Source: Strigops habroptila
Lineage: Eukaryota > Chordata > Aves > Psittaciformes > Psittacidae
Direction of reading: 5' to 3'
Assembly (NCBI RefSeq): GCF_004027225.2
Contig: NC_044279.2
Location: 46,710,744 to 46,774,743 of the forward strand
Length of the DNA stretch: 64,000 nt
Of the stretch, positions 24,330-39,449 are shown in pieces. The stretch's first letter is position 1. The number at the start of each line of letters is the position of its first letter. The translations under genes and the position numbers were made by a program. The notes under the pieces were generated by a model. The model was not told the origin of the DNA, made no database searches, and was given only the letters and a program-made list of their open reading frames with translations.

Positions 24330-27300
24330 TGCTTAGGTTTTGCTTAGGTTAAAACCTCCAAGAAGTCCTCCAAGGAGAAAGAAACATGCAGGTCCTGCAG
24401 ACAGCTACTGGAGGCTGGATACAGACCTCAGCAGTTACCTGTAAAACTTCAGTCTCAGGTATTAGGCTGTCCCTCTTCCCTAGAAGAGGAGCCATAGGTG
24501 ACAAAAGGCTGCATGCAAAAAAACCTGACCTCATCTGAAGTCATGTGTTGCTTATGTATAATTACTGTGTGCTTCAGAACCAACATAAGCAGTGAGCCAC
24601 TGACACAAGGGGAGGGAATGGAAGCAGGAATAAGCTTGAATATGTTCACGCGTGTGACTGACCACAGTTAGGGCAGAGCGTAGAGACTTGTATTCATATT
24701 CTCTGTGCAAACAGCAGAAGCTGTTTAAGGAAATACTTTCTCAGCTGTTTGCTTACTTGAGGTTACTGTTCCCGTAACTGTGCTGGTAGAAAGGAACATG
24801 TATGCGTCAGCAGCTCCCACTCACAGACCTACATCTTCATGCAAGACCACTTTTATTACCAGCATCAGCTAAGATGCTGGACCTGATGTTCATGTTCCCC
24901 ACAGGGAGATGTGGGCATGAACCTAATTATTCTGATTCTGTCATGAGGCAGGAGGAAAAGGTGGGCAGTGGAAGGCTGTAAATTAATAGCCCAGCATCCA
25001 CGAGAGATGTTTTCTCAAAGCCTTAACTAAATTGGTGCAGAATTTGATTGTTCATCTCCTCCAAAAGCCTCCGTCATTCATTCACAAGTGCTGTAATCAG
25101 AGGTTTGCTTATGGCAGGGGACGTACTTCCTGCTAGAGCAAGCTGTCATTGACAACGGAGGTCCAAAGGGATAAACAAGGCTTAAATACCTGATTCCTAT
25201 TGACTTTTAATGTAATCCAGTGTTTAGTGTAACCAAGCGTTGCACTCTGCGCCTTTCAAATGTTTCCCTGTGCACCTCAACGTGCTGGTTTTCAATACAC
25301 TTCTGAGATGTGCTTAGCCTTCTCCTGGAAATTGCTGTGCTATTTTTGCATATTCAGATCTCTCTACCATTCCAGTTGGGAGAGGCCAACTGTTCCCTCT
25401 GTTTTCACATGAAAATAGAATGAATCAGTGTTACTTCCACCCGTGTTGCTGTTCCTCCAAATGCTTTCACAGATGTACTAGGAACATGGAGTTCTGTGGT
25501 CTATAACGGTATACCCCAGGCTGGGCTGCTTTCAAAACCCACCTTGTAGGAACCATGCAATTAAAAGTAACTCAGGGCTGGTGGGAGTTATCACATGTTT
25601 CACAAGGAAAGATCCCATGAGGGTGCTCAGGTGATGGCAAATCTCTAACAGGAAAAGAATTTCACAAAAGCAAATAGGCTTCAAATGATCTAATTTACAT
25701 CCTTAGGGGAAGAAAGTTACTGTGTCTTCAAGACTGGCCAGCTGAGTACTTACTAGATGAGAATAAGGAAACTACTGATTGATATATCATCTCTTTTCTT
25801 TTGTTGTGTAAATTTCAGCTTACTCTCAGGAAGGCTGGTATAGCTCCATGTATTCATTTCTCCTCAGAAATATGCTACAAATCTAGCATATACTCCTAAG
25901 TATAAGAAGACTGCTGATTTTATATCCATCCTGCTGTGAGAATGAGTTCACATCACAGCATCACTGTGCATCACTTGTACTAGCTCAGCACAGGTATCAG
26001 TGTGAGCTCAGAACGAAACAACTAATTAAATCTATATTCCTGATGAGGGAAAAGATGAGGGAAGTACTGAAGATAACAAAGTACAGTGGCCTGGTGATGA
26101 AGAAAGGAGGGAGAAAAAGGTCTTCAGCCGATAAACCTCTAACCTCTGCAAGCCTGGGAATTTTTTTTCTTGATTCTATAATAGCAATAACATCAATAAC
26201 TAGAATAAAGTGAAGAATAACAGTTAAGAATAAAATGAAGGCCATGTAAGCCTTCAGTATCTGTGAGACACTTAGGCTCCACCAGCTGTGCTGGCTTTTT
26301 TCCTACATCTGGGCTCCAAAATGGGTAAGAAAACTCTGAGAGAACTATTTTAAGAAGTCTGGCACCAAGCAGAGTGGGGAAAGGAAAAAAAACCCAAGAA
26401 AAAAAGCTCCAACCCTCCACTTTTTTACTGAAATCAGTCTGTTGAAAGCATTTCTGTTTGGCTGCCACAGTTCGCCAGGCAGCCTAATGTGCCAGCTATT
26501 AGTACCCAGCAGAGAGCATGTTTGCAGCTATTCAGCAAAACTATCACATGTCCCTAGCCAAGGAAAGAGAGATCAGCTGCCGAACACTGAAGCTGATGAA
26601 GAGCAGAGCTATTAAAGCAAGCAATAAAAAACCCCCCCACAACCCAGAATGGAGACTGATTTTTATTATTACTTTTTTAACCTAATGGATGACATTTACA
26701 ACTGGAAAGTATGAGTCAGAGCGTGCTATGCCAGCATGGGGTCTTTATGATGTTTTCATCTTACTTGTTCTTCTTCCCTGTCCGGGACCATTCTGTCTTG
26801 TTGATTTGAAAGTTTTAGATTCGTTGCAGTTCTCATGAGATGGGTGCACATGTATGTTTGTGTGTGCATGTAAGTAGTGACCATAGCTCAGTGTACTGGA
26901 AATAAAAAGCTAAACTGCTCAGAAAAATTCCGTTGAGTAGTGAGAATACTCTACAGTGCTGGGACCTCTGAGATAAATTATTGCTGCCAAAGTGTTATTG
27001 CTGCCAAATGTGGCAGTGACAGGAGTGTGGGAGGCAACCACCCACTTGCTAGTGAGGACAAAATGGACACAAGCTCCTTCTCCTCAAACACTAATCTCAT
27101 CCAAAAAGCTTTAAAAACAGAGAACTGTTTGTCCTTTTGTAGCACAGGAGCAAACAGGATCCATTTGCCACAGAGTTTCTCTGTAATACCATATCTCTAG
27201 CATGTGACAAAGAAGCAAAATTATACTTTTGTGATGACATTAGAGTCTGGTTACCTCAGAAACAAGACACCGGATTCCAGATTCTGGTTCCAGAAAGTTC

Positions 27301-30300
27301 TCTTTACATAGCAAGATCAGCCTGGCAGCATTTCCTAGGAAAAATAAATATATTGAGGAACCCCTGGTATGGAAAACTTCTGTCCTGACATAGAGCCAAC
27401 ATTGTTTTACAGCAGCTTCTCCTACCCTGCAACGCCCTACCACAGGATTTACATTGGGACAAGCAAACTCCTGCTTGCAGAGTAATCCCCAAGACCCATG
27501 CAAGGCAACATCCCATGGCCATGGCTGTTTGGGCTGGCACAGCGGCTGGATCCTCCCATGGCTTCCTGAGGACATGGGGAAGTGTGAGGCACCCGCAGTG
27601 CCTTTGCCTCCCTTTTCCCACAGCTGATATGGGTCATGCTCAGCGCAGCTGAAAATTGAGCCCTCAGGCGGGGAGCTATAATGAATTCACTAGATTAGGC
27701 AGTGAAAGCCAATGTGAACAAAACAACCAGCTGGCTGAAGAATATTTCGTGCTAGCATAAAAATCCTACAGGAGGGGAGGAAAAAAGCTTCAAAACTGTC
27801 CCCTTTCATTCCTCTGAAGATCATGCCCATCTTTGCTTTTATACACATTGTTACAGCCTACATATAGCTCTGAAACTGAAAAGAAAGGTATTTACATCCT
27901 CTATGTACTGTTATATGTTGTAGTCATTAAAAATTGTAGACTGTGTTCTCATGTAAGAATGTGATGTACCTTGGTAAAAGACTGCATGGAGGAAATCTAT
28001 CTGAAGCTCTGGGATGTCACTTTTTTTCTTTTCTTTTTTATAATGGTTATTGGAATCCAACCCCGTTATTCAGCTCATTGTGGATATTTTTTAATGCTGG
28101 ACAATTAAAACCTTCACAAGTGTTTGTAATCATTAGTTCTAAAGAATTGAAAAAGTAAAATAACATGCATAGGGTAGCAGAATTCCAAAATCAGAAACTG
28201 AAGAAGTGTTTCACTTTTGGTACTGGAAGTGGAACTATAATTTCAGCATAGACTAGTGTGAGAGTAGACTTCAGTTTATTTTTTTGCCTTTGTCCTATGT
28301 ACAGGGTTGTGTCAAAACCCTATGCTTTAAAATGTTGTTTTTTCCTTTAGCTGAGAGATGTCTTTTCATATGTGAGCCAATCCACCCACACTTATCCTGT
28401 GATTATCCTCAAGAAATGGGAAGAAAATTCCATACAGTGTGCATACCCAATAATATCGCATTTACACTTCAAGGCTAGTTTCACTTGATTAATAATTTTC
28501 CTTCCTTTCTCGTTCCCAAGAAACCTGTGTTCCCCTGAGGTGTTTTTGGAAAATTCATGCAATTACTGTACTGGAGGAATCTCTTCTATAGAAGGCCACT
28601 CTTACCACAGAAAAGATGTAGGTAAAAACAGCCTCACATTTGGCATTTGAAGGAGTGCAAGGCAACACTTAGGAATTCCTGTATGGCATTGCCCTTAAAA
28701 TCTCCTAAGGAAATCCACCGTAAAATACAGTATGTGCTGAGATCAGGCTGGGCCACCTAAATATGGATTGCTTTTGGCTTCAGCTATTCAGAAATCCCCA
28801 GAACAGGTGCCAAATTAAGTCACCCTACTATCTGCTTTCCATGGCTGAAGGTCAGTAATAGTTAACACAGAGAGGAATTTGGATAACACATCTTGCAATT
28901 CAAAAGCACCTCCACTGCTCTAAAAACCCAGTGCATTCTTACCTCAGAAAACCTTAAGTATAGAGCAATTCAGTTTTCCTTTGACATGGAAGCAGTTTAC
29001 AGATTGTAAGGAAAACATATTTGTCTTTCGCATCAATGTTAATTTATGCTGTATTTCCCATCTATTTATAACTCAAACATTCTAAATTAGAACTATTAGA
29101 TGAAAATATATCATAATCTGACAGAAGGCAAAATATTCCATAAATCTCATTTGGAAAAGGGAAATATTCATTCATATGTAGCTGACTAATGGTTCTACAG
29201 TTGCAATTTCAGGAACATGGTTTTCTGAAAGAACTGCTGACAACCATGTTAAACTTTGAAGATTGGTATGTTTAGCTGTAATTTTGCTCCCATTTGAATC
29301 CTACTTTGTTGTCTGCTTCTTTCTTATTGCCTTCTTTGTTTCTTAGAACACTTGCATAAATAGATAATTTTTGTTACTTGAAAGCTTTTTGATCTCCTTT
29401 TCATTTTCCACCTGCAATTATAACTCTTTCTTGGTGACATCACCCATTGGATGCAGTGAAAAGAATTCTGATAAATGGGGGAATAAAGAATTATTGACAC
29501 CAAGTGGAAAATAACCAGCTGGAACAGATGAACTCTCAAAAAGCCTGTTTGAATGTAAGAATCATAAAAAAAAAAATATTCCATGCAAGCCATGCAGTGC
29601 AAAGTCAATGCACAGAACTGAAAATCTCATGGAAATGATTGGTAATACAAAGTCAAAGAGGTACCCTGGTTAGCTACAGAACACTCATAAGCATGAATAT
29701 AATAGTGATATTGCCAAAGAAGCCTTTTTTGCTTCTTCCATACCTACTTAAATTCAGGCTGGGTGCACTTTTAAGAATATCCTTCTGCACAGCTCTATTT
29801 CATTCTCCAATGAAACAATCAGTAACTGTATGGTAGGCCTGTATTTCTATTGGTTTGCTATTTTAACTTTTTTCTTATTTCTCAGATTATTAGTTGCATT
29901 ATATTTAAGTCCAGACTCTGAGCAGTATAAAACAGTATATCTCTGAATGTGAGTGGAACTGCCTTCACTGTGCTGTTCAAGAATCTACCAGTTTTCTGAA
30001 GCAAGTTCTGATATACATTACTGCTTTTTTTTTTATATGTAAACTGGGGTCATATTGACTTTAAGCACCGACCTTAATCATAATTACTACATGGAGATAA
30101 AAGTATGGATTGCAACCCACTTCCCTCTTGTATGCATGAAATGTTCTTTAAAGAGAATTGAAAAGCAATTGTTGCTCCTGGGCTCTGTCCACTCTGTTGC
30201 AGTGCTTCAAAATATTCACAGTGTAAAACTGAAAGCATGGAATATAGCATGTACTGGTAAATCTAGTTTTGGCTTCTTCTTTTGAATGAATTGGAACAGA

Positions 30301-33300
30301 AGAGATTGTAGAGGGGAGTTTGAATTAGTTTACACTTTTGCCTGAGTGGACAGTAGAGTTACTTGGATTAGTTTGGGTACTCTTGGTTTGCTGTTTGGAC
30401 AGAATGTGATAGATAATGAATATTTTGGAGAATCTTCAGGTTAACACAAAGTGCAGTTTAACTCACAGTTATAAACTATTTTGATTATAGCCATTTTTTA
30501 GACAAACCTGCTATGAATTTGTTTACTGAATAATAAGATAGAAGAATTTACAAGACTTCGGAGTAGGTTGAAGGAATGCGGCACATAGAGATTCAGTAAT
30601 AAAGCCTAAAAGAATGACAGCAGACATACTCAGTCTTGCAGCCAGAGTTGTTTTGTGTCCACAATCACAACGGGATTTCCCATAATTCTTATACAAGCAC
30701 TGTGTATTAATAAGTATGGATAATGTTAAGGCTTTCCACTCTACTTTGAACTTACACAGCTTATCACTTCATAGTAGAGATTATCCCAATGCATTCTCTG
30801 GTTCAAAAGCCGCTGCCCTTTGGTGCAAGTTAATAGGTGCTTCTACTTCAAACCCAATTGAAGTCTAGAAATCTTTTTCATACACAGGTTATATCCACTG
30901 TAAGTCTTTCAAAGCTATTGTGGGTTTACACGACTGCAAAAGCAAAAGGAAAGTAGGCACTGTGCATCCTCTCATTCCTGAAGTTCACTGTCTCTGCCTG
31001 TTTGGAATGGCACTTTTGGGAAACTCACGAACTTTGCAGCATGAATGAACCAAAACAGAGTTGGTCTAAAGCAGACTTTCTGAGAGTTCAGATAGACAGT
31101 GTATGTAAACGAGGTGGTGGAAACCACTGCTAAACCATCCCCAGTCTTCTGATAGTCTTACACACAGATGGAAATCAGAAAATGATTTTAGAAACTTTGA
31201 TTCTGAGAGACATGTTTTGCATACAACCCTTTAAAAAATGTCAGCAACACTGTATTTGCCTTTCTTGATCCTTCAATCAATACCTTCTGGCAGTGTAAGA
31301 TACTGGCAAACACATTTTGCATCTGACCAGATTCTTTCAGATCTGTCACAAGTGACTTTTCACATGGAGCATCATTTATGTGACATTTGCAGTTCCTGGC
31401 AAAAGCAGGCACAGACATGCCTGAGAGTGCCATTTTTGTACCTGTAACAGGATGAACCTCAGCAAGGTTCTTTTACCAAAGAAGACAAACTGTTTGTTGC
31501 ATGGTAGACTTTTATGTCATACATCTTCTTTAAAATCATGTATGTAGTCACTAAAGTCACTGTGACTTCTTTGACTGCAACCATCAGTACAGTGACGCCA
31601 CTTAGCTCCACTTTGCTTCATATTGTCTAGATGACATAGTTCCTCAGCTTTCTTCCTGCTGGGTGGAGGTCATTGCTTGAGTGAGAGTAATCATGTGAAG
31701 CACATCTGGGGGAAGCTGACAGACTGTCTGAGAGACATACTGCCTGAGACTGAAGGAGTAATTTCTTTCATTTTAGCCAAGCTTGTGAACTGAGAGTAAC
31801 TTCTGAATGGATGAACTTCTACCCTGGCGTGACCTTTAGTTCTTGGTCTAGTGTGCTGATTATCAGCGAATAGTACTGATATAAGCTATAACATAAGATT
31901 TTATTTAAAATAAAATTGTCTAGTTTATGTTGGTTGGGTGGTATTTATTTGAAATTGTGTCAGTTTGGTTTTATCAGTAAAGTGAGTTTTTGTATAATAT
32001 GTGCATTCATCCAGAATATTTGGGACAGGCGCATCATATAAATTGATCAAATAATTGCATACATTATAACTGCTGTAGATATCAGAAGCAGTTTACTGGA
32101 AAATGCCCAGTGCAGAAACAAAGGCGTGACTGTGGTTTATCAGGCACACTCGTCTGAAGGTGTCACTTTAATCATTTGAACTATTAGAGAAGATAATATT
32201 ACTTCATGCCCTAAAATAGAGGAATGAAGCTACTTCACAAGTTGATACAAACACAAGCAGTTAGCTGTAATAATTTATTGCATTCAGTCCTTCGCTGCTG
32301 TGCAGTGATAACACAGCTGTCTTACCAGATCAGAGAGTTCTTTTTTTTTTAGTTGACTGTTAAGGGTACATTATAATCCTTGCATTAGTTTTCCTGAATG
32401 GAAAGTCTACCCATCACAAATGTTTTAGCAATGCGTTCAGAAAACGGGCAGCAGAGCTTATCAGTTTTTACAGACTATCATCTTCTGGTGCTGCTATGGC
32501 AGGATGAGGACTGAAGAAGTGCTCTTCTATTGATAAACTGTCCAATTGTTACTTCCTGTAACAATTTCAGTTAAAGTACCTCTTAAGAGCTTAACGGAAT
32601 GGATAGCAGTATAACTGAAGCCAAGTTTTACAGCAGAGACCTGTTCCAGAGATGAGCCAATTCAAAAGTGGACTTCTCAGTGATTTCACAGTGATTTGGG
32701 GGATTATACACCAGGCCTTCAATGTAAAATTTTTTCACACTATAATTTAAGAACATGAGAAGGCAAGACAGACATTTCAAATTTATTTCTTTTGATTGGA
32801 AGGCTTTGTATCCAGTGGCTGTATTTTTAGCATCTGCTAGTCGTGTATCATCTTTCACCATTGTGTTAACCTGCACTACCGATACTTTCAGTGCTTTGGT
32901 TTCTAAGAAAAGACGGAAGTTTTCTATTATAGCAACAAATGTATAGCTGAGTATAAATAAGGAAGACTGTTCTGCTAACTCACTTAACTGTTAGTTTGTA
33001 AAGATAGCCAGATATCCAAAATTTTACAGTACTGGTCAAGTTTGGATAAACATCAATGAGAGCAAGCTTTCTTATCAGATTCCAGCACTTCCATTTGGCA
33101 TCTCAGCTGGAAATACCAGAAGAAAAGCCTTTCTGTTTGAGCACAGTCATTTCCAGCTCTAGTCCCCAGTGGAAATCAGAGGTGCTCATGAAAGTACTTT
33201 TGCTCATGAAGGGTTCAGTCTAAGTTCAGTTCCAAACACGGGCTAAGGTTTCTTTTGTGTTTCTTCCTTGAAACCTGTGTGGGAGCTTGATTTGTGTGTA

Positions 33301-35485
33301 TTGTGGGGTTTTTTTTTAAACTCTAATTGTAAACCAGAAGGGCCTTCACTTCTAATTGTTATCTGAAGATATGACTCTAGCCAATAGTTTTGAAAAGGGC
33401 TGCTGATTTTGCATGTTTTAATTTTCAGGTTTTCTGTAAAAGAGAAAGGAAGTGGTTAAGGTATTGTATAGAACATTCCTGAAGTTAATTATTAAATCTA
33501 ATCCAGTTCAACAAAATTCATAACTATCTTCTTTTGCCTAAGGAGACCTTAGCAGCAATCGTTTATGTCCCCAAAGACTACCCTAATCACAGTCTGGGAG
33601 TGGGAAGGAGGAGAGTCTTCTTTAAAGAGGCCACTTTTGATTAAGATATTTCACTTTGAATAAAATAATGTGAATTAGATGAAGAGGTTTAATACATATC
33701 TCTTCATATTCAGACAAGTGCTTAAGCTAAAAGACAATTTTAATCTGTGTTTACCTGTATCAGTATTTAAATGAGTGCGTATGAAGTAGAGCAGTTTCAG
33801 ATAGAGAGGTAGAGCAAACCCTCTGGTCCAAAATGTGCCACATCCAGATACTAGACCACACTTGCAGGAAGTGTGAACTCAAGACCTCTGAAGCATGTGA
33901 AGAATGTGAGTTCAAGGCTTTCAAGACCCTCCTGTGTGCTCCAGTAGGCAACAGCAAAGACTGCACCAGCACCTCTTTCAGCAATTTTTCTCAGTGTACA
34001 ATGATTGGTTCAGTAGCGTGTTCTGAGAATTCCCAAATCCTGGTGGATGTTTAGTTGGATGTTTAGTTCAAGTGCATGTTTAGTTCATAAAGACATGGTT
34101 TGGGTAGTCCTGCACAAGTAGATATTTGAGGTCAAATTGGAGCAAATCTTTGTTAATTCTCCTTTTCAGTGAATTGAAGGCACTGTCAGAGGGTCATTCA
34201 CGCTACATACCCTGAGCACACATCTTATAGTAGGATGAGTGTTCCTTTGAAGTTTTCTATTGCTTTTCATACAGTAGGAACCTAGACATACAACTTTGAT
34301 TATATTAACTTTTAGCGTAACTGATAGCAATCCTTCTATTAAATAGTCAGGAAGCCAATCTTATAAAAGTGGAAATGTTTACAAAATTCAGACATCTATA
34401 CTGTTTGTTAACAGTTTGTGGGGTCTTTGAAAATTAAAATGTGGAATGCCAGCAACAAAAGTGGGAAGCAGGTACTGCAATCTTTTTGTTAATGTAGGTC
34501 TGTTTGACTGTTTGGTACCTACTCTCCCTAGGCCTGAGGTCAGCTCTTTAGGTGCTGTTTTAAGACAAATAAATAACAATCTTTATTTTTCTTTGTAAAG
34601 CAGTTTCACATAAAAATGCTGTAAAAATTGTTCAGGATACTGCCTTTAAAACCTTTGTTAAAGTTCATAAATATATTTTTTATGTCTGGGTTTCTTTCTT
34701 GCCTAAATATCCAAAACAGTATGCTTTGCCAATTGGATGTAGATGTGCAGATGCACTGTCTGGGACAAGCATGATTCTTTTAATAACATTTTCCAGTTTG
34801 CCTCCAAATTAAAAATGTTGATTACCTTTGAAAATACTGTGAAAGTTGCAACATCTGTAATTCTTTTAATTAGTTTTTAATTTTAAAATTTAAATTAAAG
34901 AATCATTACATCTCTCTGTTCTTTGTTTTAACTAATTCACTTTCATTCTTAGTTCAGGACTTCATCTGAAAAATGAAGCACAGAACAACTTTGTGTTTTC
35001 ATATGTGGGTGATGATAGAATATAACTCTCCCTTACAGCTGATCTGTGGAAAGCATGCTCCTGTTGCCAGATTCCTAAGACTATATTGGAATACTGTATT
35101 ATCAGTACTGTAGTATATAACCATAGGCAGTCATATGCCAGCACAAGGCAGGGACAGAAATATCCGTAGGATAGCAGGCAACTTGATTTGCAAAGCTGGG
35201 TCTTATCTTAGATCCGTTATGGTTTAATTCTTATGTTTATACAGAAAAAAAAAAGGGGTTATCTCATCCTGTGGAGAAGTACTTACAGCCCTGAGTAAAA
35301 TGAACCAAGATTTTCCTGTTGCTTGAAACAGGAGAGCTGATGGTGTTACCAGAAGGTCACCTAAGGCAACACAGCTGCTCAGTGTAGCATCTTCGCCTAG
35401 AAAGCAAGAGTCCTGGCTTACCTTCTGGCAGAAATGACTTTTTTTTCTGTATTTTCTTGAATTCAGAAAAATGTGTGGATTATAC

Positions 35486-35752
35486 CTTGTACTGTGTAAA
35501 AGTGTGGGAATAGGCAATGACCCAATAACCAAAGTCACTCACCAAGTTATCATGGCATTTCTCATTTCTTCCTGTAGATTTCAGCTTCTTAAATAAGGAA
35601 GACAACAGTCTTTGAATATAAACATCATCAGGAGATGTGTTCAGTATAGGCTGTACACTGCTGTGCTTATAATCCTTGACCTTAACTGTGATCTGGGAAA
35701 GGGACAGACTCTTTCCACTCCCTAAACATCCATTTGGCTCACTCAAGAACAA
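35486..35752 (-). other. Open frame with two possible splice donors
   Basis: A minus-strand frame of about 90 codons contains SQITVKVKDYKHSSVQP and DDVYIQRLLSSLFKKLK. A strong donor (TTG then GTGAGTGA) lies at 35542 and a weaker one (TACAAG then GTATAA) at 35485, just before the stop. A pyrimidine-rich acceptor (GTCTGTCCCTTTCCCAG) lies inside it and would give a 150-bp phase-0 exon at 35543-35692. I do not recognise the protein. It could be an exon of a minus-strand gene or a chance open frame. Confidence 0.22.
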
Positions 35753-37272
35753 ATCTATTTTAACAGCAGTTCATTACCTATCTGGAATAAGTGAACTTCA
35801 GAGAAGGCCAAGGAAACAGAGCTGAGACCCAATCTGTTCAGATTACAGTGCCAATGAAGTTTGTGAAATGATGTATTTATCCTGCAGAAAATCCCAACTG
35901 CTCCTTTCTTTCTGCATAAAGTATATATTTTTATCCAGGAGTTAATTAATTGATATTTGTGTTTCATAATATGTTCCTTCTATTGCTAACATTAAAGCCT
36001 ACTGCACAATATGCACATCAGGTGTTTCTTCTTTTTGCAGGCTCTCAAAAAACTGTAGTGTGGCACTAGCTGTTTAGCAAGACAGAGTACATAGTACCCA
36101 TTGCTAATCCTTCTTTAAAGCGGCAGTTGAATTAACATAAGCTTTAAGTGGGCGTTATGTATGCATTTGCACATTTTCCGCTGCTGCTTATGACTGGCTT
36201 AGCGGCAATCATCTGCTGCACATGAAAGGACTACTGCGCCTATACAGAGCCTTATAGAAGTGGCAGATGCTTCAGGTATCTCTGCATAAATTCATGCAAC
36301 ACACTGCAGGTCATTAGTTTTAAGTGTCTGGGAGCAGAAAGATACAAATCTCTCCCTCTCTCTACCCTCAGTCTCACCCGCTACCAGCTCTACACAGACA
36401 TATTAAGTTGGCACTCTCTAAAACCTACCTCATCATCATGAGTCATGTTTCAGCTTATTCACCCTTTTCTCTGCTGTTTATTATTCAGGTGAGATATTTG
36501 TTTAAAATATACCCAGGATACACTAGTTGTAAGAGAGATATTTTTTTGAATTAACCTTGGAAGACTGAACCTGGTAAAATGCAAACAATTGCTGCACTTG
36601 CTTCTCCACACACCCTTGCTGCTGTATCCCCACCCTGAAGGACCCCACAAGTAACCCCTCTGCTGAGCATGCTGAAATAGCTTAGTTAAACTGTTCCCTT
36701 AGAAAGAATAAGATGAAACCAACAGTATCATTCTCTGCTATTGCCTAGACAAGATTTGAATTCAGATTTTTTGTAAAAGTTCACACGACAGCTCACAGCT
36801 ATCGTTTGTTCCCTTTTCCCTGGTTAAGCACCATTTGCAGAAAAAAATCAGGACTGTGATTCCCTGAATTCAGATTAAATCAGGCAATATATGCTATTTC
36901 TTGTTCTGGAAAATATGATCTTCTTTTGCTTTCTGCTTGGAAATTACTTTGCATGGCCATTTTTTTTTTTTCCCCCCCAGAGCATATTAGCACATTACAA
37001 TTTTTTTCTTGATGTATGCAGTGGTAATTTCCAAGACCACATAGGAACAAAAGCAAAGCATGTGCTGTTTGTTTTGTTGACTTATCCAGTCATTGCACAG
37101 CAAGGGTAGAACTCATTCATAAATTGCTCTTCACTTTGTATCAGTTACCACTGTGACCACTCTGTGCAAGTTGCTTCACACACAAAACTGTAGAAGCATG
37201 TTTAATCTCTTACCTCACTGAGATCACTTCATAAAGCAATGCATGAAGGGAAATACATCAAAATGTGTTGTG

Positions 37273-37298
37273 TTTTTTTTTTTTTTTTTTTTTTTTTT
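37273..37298. repeat. T26 homopolymer
   Basis: An uninterrupted run of 26 T. On the minus strand it is an A26 run, but no AATAAA or recognisable coding sequence lies at the expected distance upstream of it, so I do not call it a retrocopy tail. Confidence 0.95.
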
Positions 37299-39449
37299 CC
37301 GGCCTACATTTTGTATGGTATATGTCAGGCATTTTATAAGAACACTTCTATATACACTTTCAGCTTGAAACATCCTTTTCTACAGCCTGTAGTTGGTATG
37401 TATGAAAACCTGTGGACTGTATCACTGAAGGCATGCTAAATACTGAACGTCATGCAAGGCAACAGATCTATGCTAAGGGTAGATGGCTAAAAGTTAGACG
37501 GTGAACAACTGTGTATTAGGCTCTACTGTAAGGTAATGAATCTTTCTAATATCTCCAAATGATGATCTAACACAAGCTGCTTTACTTCCTCCATTCTATT
37601 TGGTAGCACTGATTTACTAAGTCAGGCTGTAGTTGTGAGAGATGATAGGAAGGATGACTGATGAGCTACAGGAACCACTGTTAAGAACTGAGACAAGTGG
37701 GCTGATGTTCATGTTTCGAAGACAGCAATTATCTGTATGAAATCTATCTCTGGACATGTTCACTTTCTATTGCAAATCATGACTTATAAATTGTTCCTTT
37801 TTCCTTCTTGGCTAGTGTAACATGCAGTATACGGTTTCCCACCACTAACAGTTTGCTATTTATGTGCCCTACTTAATAAAGAAAACTATTAACATTTGAG
37901 CCTCGCTTTGAAGCGTTAAATGTGCACCCTTTAGAGGTAAGTTACTTCTTTATATTCCCACACACTTTTTTTTCCACGTTACTGGCTACTCAGTTTAATG
38001 ACATATTATTTTAAATAATCCCAGTGGAAATGACTTGGATGAAATAATTGAATGCTAAATTGGCAAGTAGCTTTTCAGCTGTAGGTGAAATGTCCCTGTT
38101 GCGTATGCTGTTTGACAGTCTGAAAACTGTCCTTTGAAACCAATATTTCCCAACAGAGAAAGACAACAAATAATATCATATACTTTTATTTAAACCAGAA
38201 CAAAGGGATGCCACAGTAAAAATATTAAGAGACTTTTTCTTTCTCATTTTATTTCACAACAGATTGTGCATTTTTTGAGTTCCTAATATGTGACATGCCA
38301 CATCAATACTGATGAAAAACTCAAGCCTTTGACATGGGATGGTATACATTTCACCAGGTCTTTACCATAAAATATGTGAACATTTAATCTAAGCTAATCA
38401 AGCAGGCTCCATTTGCAGACTAAATACCTCCATACCAACTTGATACAAGTGTCTTGGGCTGGTGGGGTGAATGGCCCTCAACTAAATGCAGTTGGAGCCT
38501 AGATGACAATCCTAGATTTGATGTCACATCTATCTTTCAGGTGAATAAAGTTTGATGAGGTGAATTGCATGTGAATTCACATAAAGATTGATTCAACATA
38601 GTATGAATTCAAGATGTTTTTATTTAGAAGAAATTCCAACAATATTTGCTATATAGAAGAAAATAAAATCTTTTGCTATTATATCGCACTGTAATATGAC
38701 TTCATGTGAAATAATGCAACAATGAGGGAAAGAGGGCTGAATAATCAGATAAATTATCAGTCTCTTTACAAGAGCAAGAGAGGTCTCATTCCTTGCGCTG
38801 TTCCCTAGTTTCACTCTCATCATCCCCTATGGAGTTTTGGGCAGTAGGAGCAGTAGAAGAAGTTGTCCTTTAGGAAGATAGGGTATTCCAGGACAACAGG
38901 GCAAATAACGAGGACAGTAAAGGTGAAAAATCTTGGGAAGTTAGTCTTTCTTTGAGTTCAGTTAAAAAAAAAGCAAGCCCATCCTGGTACTACTTTTTTT
39001 TAAATGTCTCTGAACTGGATCATCTTTATCTACCTATTTTTGTTAAAATGCTGCTTTCTAATGAAAATTATGTTACCATTCATCTGCTGTGTGCTTTTTT
39101 CATAGTATATTTGGTAAACTCATCTATTAAGTCATTCTTCTTATTCAAGAACACCACTGCATGTAAAATACAAACTGTCATGTTATGGAGTAAGAAGAAA
39201 ATATGAAAAATAAAATGCTGTGGTTTAATTAACAAATCCACATTTAAATTGCTACATCCTGTCCACTTACTTTCACTGTAATGTCAGCCATGTGATTACT
39301 AGGTTTACTAATTATTTCTATAGAAATGCTATACATCATCAAGCAGCTGTAATGACTGGAGACAGTGGAATTTTGGTAATGGACTATGATCATGCATATG
39401 TATGTATGATAGGTATTTTTCTAATAGTTTTGCATCTGCTATAAATATC

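Noticed and set aside
24306..24358. Telomere-like TTAGGTT repeats
   Set aside because: Only a few degenerate units, none TTAGGG, and they form a local palindrome rather than a tandem array.
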